Assembly: GCA_903929765.1 (NCBI GenBank)
Contig: CAIYVX010000094.1
Location: 62,001 to 126,000 of the forward strand
Reading direction: 5' to 3'
Length of the DNA stretch: 64,000 nt
From: an uncultured Planctomycetia bacterium
GTDB lineage: Bacteria > Planctomycetota > Phycisphaerae > FEN-1346 > JAACEH01
The position numbers were made by a program, and so were the translations under genes. This document shows, piece by piece, positions 31,926 to 40,086 of this stretch. A model generated the notes under the pieces. The model searched no databases. It saw only the letters and a program-made list of their open reading frames with translations, and was not told where the DNA came from. The number at the start of each line of letters is the position of its first letter. Position 1 is the first letter of the stretch.

Positions 31926-33191
31926 GTGGCCATTGTGCGAAGGTTTATCGGCTCGGCGGACTTGGCCCAGGACGCAGCCACCGGTGCGATCCTGATCGCC
32001 AAGCAGACCAGCGCTACGGCGAACCTGGTCCACCGCACCATCAGCGGTGTGGACCTGATGGTCGATGCCGTGACCGGCGCGGTCCAGACCTCGGTCGTCG
32101 ACGCCGATGTCGCAGCGACGGCTCCGGGCACGCCGGCAGTTCGCCGGCCGGCCTGTGCCGCCGATCTGGCCCAGGACGCCGTGACGGGCGCGGTCCTGTG
32201 CAAAGTGGTGGACTTCGACGACGGCTATGTCGCCGGGCAGAGCGCCGGAATTGCGGGGCAGAAGGCCGTGTCGATTTGCCCCGGCGGATTATCAACGGTG
32301 CTGAGCGCCACCCAGACTCAACATCTGCCCGGCTGGGACGGTAACCCGACGCCATCGACTGACGTGGTGGTCGCCAAGGCGCACGTGGCTTCGATCCAGA
32401 GCGTCACGCAGGACGCCTGTTCCGGTTACGACATCGTGCTCACCTTCGACGACACGAACGGCGCCGTCCTCGCGGCGATGCAGAATGGCGGCTGGGTCTT
32501 CTGGAACCAAATAACCTCGCTCCAGCCCGGTACGTTCAACATCGGGGATATGCCGCTCGGCCTCGGCAACAACAGCTTTTCAGTCTGCGGCACAGGCGGC
32601 CTCTGGACCGGGACGCATGGCGGCCAGTCGTGTCCGGCCGTGATCTCCTGGGTGCAATGGGCGCAGACTGACGGCAACGGGCACACCCAGATGTTCTGCA
32701 TCTTGCAGCCCTGTGACAACGCCGGTTTCGCCACGAACTTCGTCAACGGCCTGGTCGGTCAGGAAGTCTGTATTTGCACCATGCAGGCGGTCGGCGGTGG
32801 CAACCCCGCCGACCTGCCGCCGAGTCTGACCTTCAACCTGGCCGACGCTTACTCCACGGCGCCCCAGGTGATCGTTGGAGCCACGATCTGGTCCGACGGC
32901 GGCAACGGGGGTATCGGCGGCGGAGATTACAACGGCCAGTGGTACGGCACCGGCGGTGGCTGGCTGCGGGCGACCTGGATTTACGACGACGGGCCGGACA
33001 CCGCCAACGCCGTGGACTTCGGCGATCCACCCTGGGGTTCCTGCCAGGATGTGGCCGCCGTGACCATCACCACGAGCGGGAACCGCACGCCGGTGGGCCT
33101 GCAGTTGCAGTGGATTTCGTCTCTGAGTCAGGACTCTCCGCCGACTTACGGCGGCAACGTCAACGTGCAGTTCATCGGTTCCAACGGCTGA
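31926..33191 (+). CDS. Probable virion structural protein with short N-terminal repeats
   Basis: 421 residues from GTG 31926. Three copies of a DLxxDAxTGAV motif lie at residues 12-22, 43-53 and 80-90. The remainder is rich in Gly, Asn, Trp and Cys (GGNGGIGGGDYNGQWYGTGG) and beta-like, as in phage fibres or decoration proteins. No family recognised. Context between head and lysis-like genes supports a structural role. Confidence 0.65.
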   Translation: MAIVRRFIGSADLAQDAATGAILIAKQTSATANLVHRTISGVDLMVDAVTGAVQTSVVDADVAATAPGTPAVRRPACAADLAQDAVTGAVLCKVVDFDDGYVAGQSAGIAGQKAVSICPGGLSTVLSATQTQHLPGWDGNPTPSTDVVVAKAHVASIQSVTQDACSGYDIVLTFDDTNGAVLAAMQNGGWVFWNQITSLQPGTFNIGDMPLGLGNNSFSVCGTGGLWTGTHGGQSCPAVISWVQWAQTDGNGHTQMFCILQPCDNAGFATNFVNGLVGQEVCICTMQAVGGGNPADLPPSLTFNLADAYSTAPQVIVGATIWSDGGNGGIGGGDYNGQWYGTGGGWLRATWIYDDGPDTANAVDFGDPPWGSCQDVAAVTITTSGNRTPVGLQLQWISSLSQDSPPTYGGNVNVQFIGSNG

Positions 33192-33211
33192 GGCATATAA
33201 AGGAGAAACCC

Positions 33212-33397
33212 GTGATCCTGACTCAAACGCAGCTTCAAGCTCGCAACTGGTATATGGCCCAGGCGGCGCTGGCGGCCAAAATCGCCACGGTGTCCGCCGA
33301 CGACATTGCAGCCCTGAAGACGGCGGGCATCCTCGACGCCAACAACAACTATCTGCCGCCCCTGCCGAGCAAGCTGGTCATCAACATCGGAAGTTGA
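33212..33397 (+). CDS. Small prophage protein (61 aa)
   Basis: 61 residues from GTG 33212 with a perfect upstream AAGGAG (33200-33205). LTQTQLQARNWYMAQAALAA is a helix; the rest is short and Leu/Pro-rich. Unrecognised. Confidence 0.55.
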   Translation: MILTQTQLQARNWYMAQAALAAKIATVSADDIAALKTAGILDANNNYLPPLPSKLVINIGS

Positions 33398-33477
33398 GGC
33401 GACGGGAAAGTTTGGCTGCCTCGGTGTAGGTAATGGTTCGGAACTTTAGCGGTTGGTCTTACGGAAAGGGAAAGATT

Positions 33478-34272
33478 ATGCGGAGCGTACTTCTGGTTCT
33501 GGTAGCGGCGTTGTTCATCATGGCGGGGTGCCACACGGCGGCGATGCACATGAAGATTCCGGTGGTGGCCCTGGACCCCGATAACCCCGGCGCCGTGCCG
33601 GCCGGGGTGATCGCGGCCACTCCCTCGGGGGGCACCACGACGCCCCCGGCGGTAACCGCCAACGGGCCGACCGTCGATATCGACGTGAGCTATTTTGATC
33701 TCATCGGCGGCTGGAAACCGATCGGCTCGCAGGAACTTACCCCCCAGTTGCAGGGCATCATCACCAACGCCGTGCGGAGCATGGTGGTGCGGCGCGACGC
33801 CACGACGACCTATACCTACACGGCCAGCGGTACCGTCAGCGGGGCGGTCGTGCAACAGAAGGAGCACCCGGTCGCGCCGCCCGTCCCGGACAAGAAAACT
33901 CTCGGCCAGAAGCTGGACGGCGCGGTCACGGACGTGAAGATCGCGGCGGAAGACACGCTCGCCGCCATTGGGATTCTCTTGCTCTTCGGCGGCGGGATAC
34001 TGCTCGTGCTCTGCATCGTCTTCCGCAGCACCGTGGGGGCCTGGGTGAAGTACGTGTTCGGCCTGCTCTGGAAGGCGATCTGCGCCCTTCCGAAGATTTT
34101 CAGCGGGGGCCTGGCCACGGTGGAGGCTGATTTTAAGGCGGTGGGCGCGGCCATCAAGACCACCGGCACCGTGATCGTGGACGACGTGGAGGGCAAGACG
34201 CCTCCGCCGGTGCCGACCCTGACGACTCCGGCCGCCACCGCCACGACCCCGCCCGCGCCGCCTGCGGCGTAA
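33478..34272 (+). CDS. Lipoprotein with internal membrane segment (possible spanin)
   Basis: 264 residues from ATG 33478. A lipoprotein signal ends in IMAGC, with Cys18 as the lipidation site. A second hydrophobic segment lies at about residues 162-182 (AAIGILLLFGGGILLVLCIV), and the C-terminus is Pro/Thr/Ala-rich. Outer-membrane lipoprotein plus a membrane helix is the plan of unimolecular spanins, which fuse inner and outer membranes at lysis. In u-spanins, however, the helix is at the very C-terminus, so this is tentative. The next gene encodes a holin-like protein. Confidence 0.6.
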   Translation: MRSVLLVLVAALFIMAGCHTAAMHMKIPVVALDPDNPGAVPAGVIAATPSGGTTTPPAVTANGPTVDIDVSYFDLIGGWKPIGSQELTPQLQGIITNAVRSMVVRRDATTTYTYTASGTVSGAVVQQKEHPVAPPVPDKKTLGQKLDGAVTDVKIAAEDTLAAIGILLLFGGGILLVLCIVFRSTVGAWVKYVFGLLWKAICALPKIFSGGLATVEADFKAVGAAIKTTGTVIVDDVEGKTPPPVPTLTTPAATATTPPAPPAA

Positions 34273-34281
34273 GGAGAAACT

Positions 34282-34524
34282 ATGCCGACCTGGTTGACTA
34301 TCCTCTTGCGTTGTCTCGCCGGGCTAGTGACGTTCGGCGGCGGAGCGGCCCTGGGCGCTAATGCCCTGGCCACGAACGGCCCCACGTCGGAATGGGTGGC
34401 CGCTCTGCTGCCGATCCTGGCCGGCGTTCTGCACGAACATCGCCGGCACCGGCGGGAACGCAAATCGCGACACGAAGCGAAGCATGGACGATCTGAGAAA
34501 AAGTCGCACCGTCGTGGGCACTGA
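34282..34524 (+). CDS. Holin-like small membrane protein
   Basis: 80 residues: two hydrophobic stretches (about 4-24, TILLRCLAGLVTFGGGAALG; and about 38-50) followed by a strongly basic tail of ~30 residues rich in Arg, His and Lys. Preceded by AAGGAG. Size and layout fit a phage holin, but no endolysin gene is recognisable nearby. Confidence 0.55.
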   Translation: MPTWLTILLRCLAGLVTFGGGAALGANALATNGPTSEWVAALLPILAGVLHEHRRHRRERKSRHEAKHGRSEKKSHRRGH

Positions 34525-34556
34525 AGGTCGGACGAACGTTATCCCGTGAGGGTCCA

Positions 34557-35561
34557 ATGACACCAGTCACCGTAGATCATGCTCTGCGTCATCCCGACGC
34601 CTTCTATGCCTCCGGGGCATGGTCGGAGGCCCAGACGTTGCACGTCGCGGCCGCCTACTCCAACCCGAAGCGCTGGGCCACGCGGCGGCGGACCTTCAAC
34701 GACTTCCGGCGCCACCTGGCGGGCGCGGCCAATGTCACGCTCCACGTCGGCGAATTGGCCCACGGCGACCGACCTTTCGAGGTGACCGACGCCAGCCACC
34801 CGTTCGATCACCAGTGGCGAACCCGCGACGAGTTGTGGCACAAGGAGAACCTGCTCAACCTGGTGGTCAGCCGTTTTCCGGCGGACTGGCAGTACGGGGC
34901 TTACCTGGACGGCGACTTTCACATGACGCGGCCCGATTGGGCGCTGGAGACTATTCACCTGCTCCAGCACTTCGACTGGGTGCAGCTTTTCTCCAGCTAC
35001 TCGGACCTCGGGCCGGATCACCGGCCGCTCAATGTCGTCCCCGGGTTTGCCTACAACTGGGTGGAGAAGCGCGGCCGGGTGCCGACCGGCTATCAGGACG
35101 GCTCGCCGGGCGGCGGCTGGGCCTTCCGCCGGTCGGCCTTCGAAACCTGCGGCGGCCTGCTGGACATCTGCATTCTCGGCGCTGGCGACTCATATATGGC
35201 CTGCGGCCTGGCTGGAACTGGCAGCTCCCATCCGGAAACCCGCAATGGCCGGCCGGAATATCGCCAGGCTGTCGCCGCCTGGCAGGAACGAGCCGGTCGG
35301 TTGCGGGGCAACATCTCTTACCTGGCGAACCACGCCCTGCATTATTGGCATGGCTCGAAGGCCGCCCGCGGCTACGGGACCAGGTGGAAGATTTTGCGGG
35401 ACTTCTCCTTCAATCCGCACACGGATCTGTTCCGTGACTGGCAGGGCCTTTATCAGTTGACGCCGGACAAGCCCGGACTGCGCGACGCCCTGCGGCGCTA
35501 TTTCGCTTCACGGAACGAGGACGATCCTTCCCTGGGCGGCGGCGAACGCCCGCTGGTGTAA
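34557..35561 (+). CDS. GT-A type glycosyltransferase in the structural module
   Basis: 334 residues. YLDGDFHM contains a DxD metal-binding motif (D118-G-D120). GGGWAFRRSAFETCGGLLDI followed by GAGDSYMACGL (about residues 183-217) matches the acceptor-side motif of family-2/galactosyltransferase-type enzymes. It probably transfers a sugar to a virion protein, DNA or a host surface polymer. The gene lies between lysis-like and tail genes and shares their orientation. Confidence 0.75.
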   Translation: MTPVTVDHALRHPDAFYASGAWSEAQTLHVAAAYSNPKRWATRRRTFNDFRRHLAGAANVTLHVGELAHGDRPFEVTDASHPFDHQWRTRDELWHKENLLNLVVSRFPADWQYGAYLDGDFHMTRPDWALETIHLLQHFDWVQLFSSYSDLGPDHRPLNVVPGFAYNWVEKRGRVPTGYQDGSPGGGWAFRRSAFETCGGLLDICILGAGDSYMACGLAGTGSSHPETRNGRPEYRQAVAAWQERAGRLRGNISYLANHALHYWHGSKAARGYGTRWKILRDFSFNPHTDLFRDWQGLYQLTPDKPGLRDALRRYFASRNEDDPSLGGGERPLV

Positions 35562-35571
35562 TGAGGAACTC

Positions 35572-36000
35572 ATGGCAATCACCGTAGACATAGCCGACGC
35601 GGTCGTGGCCGAACTGAATGATGCCTCGTTCAGTAAGGAATTCACGGCCGTACGCAGCTATCGGCCGCAGTACGACCTCGCGGAGATGTCCACGCTGCAC
35701 GTGACCGTGGTGCCCAAGGCCGTCGTCATCGCCGCGGTGACTCGGTCTGGCGTGCAGTATGACGTGTCGGTCGATGTGGCGGTCCAGCAGCACCTCGAAA
35801 GCGAGGACGCCGCGGCCATCGACCCGCTTATGGACCTGGTGGAGGAGATCGCGGATTTCTTCAGGTTGAATCCGCTCTCGGCGTGCCCGAACGTCTCGTG
35901 GGTCAAGACGGAGAACCATCCGGTCTATTCACCGCAGCACCTGGAGGAGTTCCGGCAGTTCACGAGCGTGTTGATGCTGACGTTCCTGGTGGTGAGGTGA
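35572..36000 (+). CDS. Tail-completion/minor tail protein candidate
   Basis: 142 residues. Order (after head-joining, before the gp10-like and major tail genes) and the pattern of strands with FSKEFTAVRSYRPQYDLAEM and VDVAVQQHLESEDAAAIDPL resemble tail terminator/gpU-type proteins. Family not certain. Three bases from the next gene. Confidence 0.6.
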   Translation: MAITVDIADAVVAELNDASFSKEFTAVRSYRPQYDLAEMSTLHVTVVPKAVVIAAVTRSGVQYDVSVDVAVQQHLESEDAAAIDPLMDLVEEIADFFRLNPLSACPNVSWVKTENHPVYSPQHLEEFRQFTSVLMLTFLVVR

Positions 36001-36003
36001 CCC

Positions 36004-36651
36004 TTGGCCGTTCTGCCCTCCATCTCGCTCTCGTTCGACGTGAAGAAGTGGTTTTTCGACCGCGACCGGGTGACGAAGTTCATGGACGGCAAGACCAGGC
36101 AGGCCCTGCAGGAAGCCGGGCGGCGGATTCGGCGGATCGCCCAGACGTCCATGCGGTACGTCACCAGCCGCAAGGAGCAGGAACGGAAGATCGTCGCCGG
36201 CCTGCGAAAGAGAGAGGCGACGGACCCGAACGTTTCGCGGCCGGGCGAGCCGCCCAAGGCTATCCGGCCCCACCCCTGGATCAGGGAGAACCTGTTCTAC
36301 GCCTATGAGCCGGCGGCGCAGTCGGTGGTGATCGGGCCGGTGGGTTTTTCACGTGGCTCCGGTGCGCCGGAGAACCTGGAGTTCGGCGGCCGGGTGCGCA
36401 TCCGGAACAAGCAACGGCGCCGGCGGCGGGTTGGCGGTGGCGGCGAGATCGACATCCGCGGCGGGCAGGTGATCTACACCCGGCTCAACACCTCCGCCCA
36501 GGCGGAGCGGGCCAACCGGATCAACGAGGAACTGTACGGTCCGATGTTCAAGGTCGTTTACATGGGGGCGCGGCCGTTCATGGGGCCGGCCCTGCGCCAG
36601 GTGCAACCGGAACTACCGCGGCTCTGGGCCGCGTCGGTGCGGTCGGCATAG
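36004..36651 (+). CDS. HK97 gp10-like minor tail protein
   Basis: 215 residues from TTG 36004. LQEAGRRIRRIAQTSMRYVT at the start, a central APENLEFGGRV and the C-terminal YMGARPFMGPALRQVQPEL (ARPFMxPAL) are the standard HK97-gp10/gpZ-type tail completion pattern. A basic stretch of arginines lies around residue 137. Confidence 0.72.
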   Translation: MAVLPSISLSFDVKKWFFDRDRVTKFMDGKTRQALQEAGRRIRRIAQTSMRYVTSRKEQERKIVAGLRKREATDPNVSRPGEPPKAIRPHPWIRENLFYAYEPAAQSVVIGPVGFSRGSGAPENLEFGGRVRIRNKQRRRRRVGGGGEIDIRGGQVIYTRLNTSAQAERANRINEELYGPMFKVVYMGARPFMGPALRQVQPELPRLWAASVRSA

Positions 36652-36671
36652 TTATAGGAAAGGACTGAGCA

Positions 36672-37136
36672 ATGACTGTCCCTGTCATCCCGGCCAAGAT
36701 CGGGAAAAACGCGAAGTTGTACTTCTGCGTCGCGGGCATCGCGGCCACACCGACGTGGACCGAGGTGACGAACGTGCAGAACCTCAAGTCCAGCGACCAG
36801 ATGGGCGGGGCCGATGTGACCACGCGCGGCAGCGGCCGGATGAAGCTGGAACTGCCGACACTGGAAACGGTCTCGGTCGAGTTCGACATGATCTGGAACA
36901 CGCTTGACCCGGCGCTCCAGGCCTTCAAGGCGGCGTATCAGGCGGGCGGCTACATCGGTGTGGCCATTATGGACGGTGACATCACCGTCAACGGTTCCGA
37001 GGGCCTGGTGGCGGACATGGCCGTCTTTGCTTTCGAGCGTGAGGAACCGCTCGAAGCGGCGATGACGGCCAAAGTCACGCTGAAGCCGACGCTCTCGCCG
37101 ACGCCCCCGTTCTGGAAGGTGGTTGCAAACCCTTAG
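36672..37136 (+). CDS. Major tail tube protein
   Basis: 154 residues. Starts with a strand-rich region (KIGKNAKLYFCVAGIAATPT), then EVTNVQNLKSSDQMGGADVT TRGSG-type text and VSVEFDMIWNTLDPALQAFK, which fit tail-tube proteins of siphoviruses. It is followed by the tail chaperone and tape measure genes. The stop codon is immediately preceded by a slippery A_AAC_CCT heptamer, so a fraction of product is probably extended by about 97 residues (see 37127-37133). Confidence 0.72.
   Translation: MTVPVIPAKIGKNAKLYFCVAGIAATPTWTEVTNVQNLKSSDQMGGADVTTRGSGRMKLELPTLETVSVEFDMIWNTLDPALQAFKAAYQAGGYIGVAIMDGDITVNGSEGLVADMAVFAFEREEPLEAAMTAKVTLKPTLSPTPPFWKVVANP
37127..37133 (+). other. Slippery heptamer A_AAC_CCT at the end of the major tail gene
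   Basis: In the tail-tube frame the codons are GCA AAC CCT TAG. The heptamer AAACCCT fits X_XXY_YYZ, and a -1 slip changes AAC CCT to AAA CCC and continues past the TAG through 37423. The downstream frame has no ribosome binding site of its own. Confidence 0.6.
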
Positions 37137-37150
37137 TCGCGTCCGGCTCC

Positions 37151-37423
37151 GTGACGCCTGACGTGACGGGCACCTTTGCGTATGGCGGCTCCTTCGACTC
37201 CGGCGACGGAACCGGCCCGCATCCGTACTGGCATAACGCGGCGGCGGGGTATTACCTGTGGTCGGACTGGGGGTGCTGGATGATTGTTCAGCAAGCCCCC
37301 ACCATGGGAACCGTCGTGTCTGCGGCCACGTGGGTGGGGCCGCGCGGCGGGGACAACCAGACCGGCATGCTGGGCACCTACAACCCGGGCGCAGGCGCGA
37401 CGGGTACTGTGACCATCACTTAA
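37151..37423 (+). CDS. C-terminal extension domain of the major tail protein (-1 frame)
   Basis: About 90 residues from the GTG at 37151, but the frame is open through the slippery site before it and there is no RBS, so expression as a frameshift extension is more likely. The text HPYWHNAAAGYYLWSDWGCW and the closing GTYNPGAGATGTVTIT resemble a beta-rich domain repeated in planctomycete and phage surface proteins. Ig-like or similar domains fused by -1 frameshift to tail-tube proteins are well known in siphoviruses. Confidence 0.6.
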   Translation: MTPDVTGTFAYGGSFDSGDGTGPHPYWHNAAAGYYLWSDWGCWMIVQQAPTMGTVVSAATWVGPRGGDNQTGMLGTYNPGAGATGTVTIT

Positions 37424-37438
37424 CGCGGGAGAGCGCAC

Positions 37439-37918
37439 ATGAAAACCTTCACCGATAACGCGGGCAATACCTGGTCGCTGTCCATCACGGTCGACGCCGT
37501 GAAGCGGGTCCGCTCGCTGTTGAACGTCAACCTCATGGACGTGATCGAGGGGACGCTCTTGGAAAAACTGTCGGCCGACCCGGTGCTCCTCTGCGACGTG
37601 CTCTTCGCCGTGGTCAAGCCGGAGGCCGACGCCAAGGGCATCACCGACGAGCAGTTCGGCCGGGCCATGGGTGGCGACGCCATCGAGGCGGCGACGGCGG
37701 CGCTGCTGGACGATCTGGTGGATTTTTTCCCGAGCCAGAGGCGGAAGTTGCTGGGCCGCGCTCTGGCGAAGTTTGCGGAGTTCGAGGCGAAGGCGATGAA
37801 GCACGCGAACGCGAAGCTGGACGCCCTGGACGACGCGGCGATGAGCCGGCTGCTGAATACTGGTGGCGAGCCGTCTGGCAACTCGCCGGCGTCGTCGGCG
37901 TCAACCCCGGCTCCTTAA
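37439..37918 (+). CDS. Tail assembly chaperone (gpG-like)
   Basis: 159 residues. Begins with FTDNAGNTWSLSITVDAVKR and RVRSLLNVNLMDVIEGTLLE, which resembles tail-chaperone proteins encoded between the tail tube and tape measure. RBS-like GGGAGAG precedes ATG 37439. The following frame (37921-38145) continues in -1 without its own RBS, so a gpG/gpGT frameshift pair is probable. Confidence 0.68.
   Translation: MKTFTDNAGNTWSLSITVDAVKRVRSLLNVNLMDVIEGTLLEKLSADPVLLCDVLFAVVKPEADAKGITDEQFGRAMGGDAIEAATAALLDDLVDFFPSQRRKLLGRALAKFAEFEAKAMKHANAKLDALDDAAMSRLLNTGGEPSGNSPASSASTPAP
37723..37732 (+). other. Candidate slippery sequence in the tail chaperone gene
   Basis: In the chaperone frame GAT TTT TTC CCG contains T_TTT_TTC (37723-37729) and T_TTC_CCG (37726-37732), both X_XXY_YYZ forms. 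The -1 frame is open from 37459 through 38145. The site is about 190 bases before the stop codon, farther upstream than usual for this gene pair. Confidence 0.3.
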
Positions 37919-37920
37919 CG

Positions 37921-38145
37921 TTGCGGGAACTGGTGCTGATGGCCGACGCCCGTCAGCGCGAGGCCTGGGGTCGGCTCAGCGCCTTGTTGGCCACCATCGC
38001 CAACGTCAACCGTGATCCGAAGAAGCGGGCGGTGTCGCCCGACGACTTCAATCCCTATGTCGACAAGCGGCCGTCGTCGGGCACGCCGATTACGGCGGAA
38101 AACGTGCACCTGTTGAAAGCGTGGGTGAACCGTGGCGGGAAGTAG
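37921..38145 (+). CDS. Tail assembly chaperone, second part (gpT-like, -1 frame)
   Basis: 74 residues if read from TTG 37921, but there is no RBS. The frame upstream already encodes the family-like text WQLAGVVGVNPGSLTLREL, which runs without break into ELVLMADARQREAWGRLSAL. It is therefore more likely the T part of a G-T fusion made by frameshifting from 37439-37918. ANVNRDPKKRAVSPDDFNPY is a common motif of these proteins. It overlaps the tape measure start by 14 bases. Confidence 0.62.
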   Translation: MRELVLMADARQREAWGRLSALLATIANVNRDPKKRAVSPDDFNPYVDKRPSSGTPITAENVHLLKAWVNRGGK

Positions 38146-40084
38146 TGGAGCCATTCGAGCGGGCCGGGCCTTCGTCGAGTTGTTCACCGACGACTCGAAG
38201 CTCGCGGCCGGTCTGAACGCGGCCAAGCGAAAGCTCGAAGCCTTCGGCCGGAGCATAAAAGACCTGGGGCTGAAGATCTCGGCCGTGGGCGCCGCCGTCA
38301 CCGGCCCGCTCCTGGCGACGGCAAAAGAGTTCGCCGACATGGGCCACGAGCTCCAGATGATGTCGGAGAAGACGGGCATCAGCGTCGAGACGCTCTCGCA
38401 GCTTGGCTTCGCCGCCAAAGAGTGCGGCGTCGAGGCCGAAACCTTGACCGGGGCGTTCGCCAGAATGGACCGCACCCTGGTCCAGGCCGAGAAGGGCAAC
38501 AAGAAGGCCGTCGAGGCGCTCTCGGACCTGGGGCTGACTCTGGCCGACCTGAAAGGCAAAAGCCCGGAAGCCCAGTTCGCCCTGATCGCTCAGCGGATCA
38601 GCGAGTTTGAAGATCCCGCCGAGCGGGCGGCAATGGCCATGCAGGTTTTCGGCCGCGGCGGCGCGGCGCTCTTGCCCTTACTGAATCAGGGCGCGGCGGG
38701 GATCACCGGCCTCATGGACAAGGCCCGCGAGCTGGGGTTGACGATTTCCGGGGAGGACGCCCGCGCCGCCAGTCAGTTTCACGACGCCATGTTGGAATTG
38801 TGGGCGGTGTTGCAGAAGTGCTGGTTCACCATCGGCTCGGCGTTGGCGCCGGTCCTCAAGGGCTTGGCTCAATGGGTCACGGCGGTTGTCATCGGCGTGA
38901 CGAAGTGGATCGGCCAGCACAAGCAGTTAGTGGTCGCCATTCTCGGCTTCGGCGCCGCCATTACGGCGCTGGGCCTCGGGCTGGTGGCATTCGGCGTCGT
39001 CGTCACCTACGTCGGCGCGGCTATCGGGGCGCTCGGGACCATCGCCAGTGTGGTCGGCGGTATTCTCGGTGCCCTTGGCTCGGTGCTCGCGGCCATCTGT
39101 TCGCCCGTGGGCCTGGTCGTGGCTGCTATCGTAGCCCTCGGGGTGATCATTCTGAAGGTGACGGGGGCCGGGGCCAAGGCCCTGAAGTGGCTCGGCGACA
39201 TGTTCAAGGAACTGTGGAAAGACGCCTGCCTGGCCTTCGACGGTATCTCCGACGCCCTGGCCGCCGGCGACATCACCCTGGCCGCGAGAATCCTCTGGCT
39301 CACCCTGAAGATGGAATGGACGAAGGGCTGCGCCACCCTCTCGGAAATCTGGACCAAGACCTGCGCTGGGTGGAAGATCATTGCGTCCGAGGCGTGGTAC
39401 GGCGTGCTGAAGGCGGGCGAGTCCACCTGGCACGCCATCGCCGCCGGCTGGATCGAGACGACCAACTTCCTCTCGAATTGCTGGACGCGGTTCGTCCAGG
39501 GCGTCACCAAAGGTTGGAATTGGGTCAAGGGCCTGTTCGACGAGAGTTTCGATTCCCAGGCCGCGAATAAGCTGGTGGACGCGGCGGCGAATTCCGACGT
39601 GGCGAAGCGGGAGAAGGAACGCGACGAAGAATTGGCGAAAGAGGACGCCATTCATAAAAAGGTGCTGAACCAAATCGACGCCGAGCGCGAGGCGAAGCTG
39701 AAGGCCATTGTCGATGCGCGCGACGCCTCCCTGAAAGAGACGCAAGACGAAGTGGACGCCGCGCGGAAGGCGTGGAACGACGCGCGGGCCAAAGCCAAGC
39801 AGGAACGGAAGGACAAAGAGGACGCGGTGAAGGCGACGGCGGACGCCGCCGCCGGTGCGGTGCGGAATCGAAAGCTGCCCGACAAGGATGACGTGTCGAA
39901 AGCCATTAACGACGCCTCGGCCAGGGGCACGTTTAACGCCTCGTCCGGGGCCATGCTCGGTATGCGTATGAACGGTGGCGAGACGATGGAGCGGGTGGCC
40001 AAGTCCAGCGAGAAGTCGGAAAAGCATCTGGAAAAGATTCAGCAGGAGCTTTCGGAGTTTGACGGCGCGGAATTTGGAGTGTAA
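38132..40084 (+). CDS. Tail length tape measure protein
   Basis: 650 residues from GTG 38132. The N-terminal region (FVELFTDDSKLAAGLNAAKR and SEKTGISVETLSQLGFAAKE) is typical of tape measure proteins. Several hydrophobic helices lie at about residues 240-350 (VVAILGFGAAITALGLGLVA, VVGGILGALGSVLAAICSPV). A long coiled, charged region at about 490-590 and a C-terminal tail follow. Its length sets the tail length; 650 residues predicts a short siphovirus tail of roughly 100 nm by the usual 1.5 angstrom per residue rule. Confidence 0.85.
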   Translation: MAGSSGAIRAGRAFVELFTDDSKLAAGLNAAKRKLEAFGRSIKDLGLKISAVGAAVTGPLLATAKEFADMGHELQMMSEKTGISVETLSQLGFAAKECGVEAETLTGAFARMDRTLVQAEKGNKKAVEALSDLGLTLADLKGKSPEAQFALIAQRISEFEDPAERAAMAMQVFGRGGAALLPLLNQGAAGITGLMDKARELGLTISGEDARAASQFHDAMLELWAVLQKCWFTIGSALAPVLKGLAQWVTAVVIGVTKWIGQHKQLVVAILGFGAAITALGLGLVAFGVVVTYVGAAIGALGTIASVVGGILGALGSVLAAICSPVGLVVAAIVALGVIILKVTGAGAKALKWLGDMFKELWKDACLAFDGISDALAAGDITLAARILWLTLKMEWTKGCATLSEIWTKTCAGWKIIASEAWYGVLKAGESTWHAIAAGWIETTNFLSNCWTRFVQGVTKGWNWVKGLFDESFDSQAANKLVDAAANSDVAKREKERDEELAKEDAIHKKVLNQIDAEREAKLKAIVDARDASLKETQDEVDAARKAWNDARAKAKQERKDKEDAVKATADAAAGAVRNRKLPDKDDVSKAINDASARGTFNASSGAMLGMRMNGGETMERVAKSSEKSEKHLEKIQQELSEFDGAEFGV

Positions 40085-40086
40085 GC

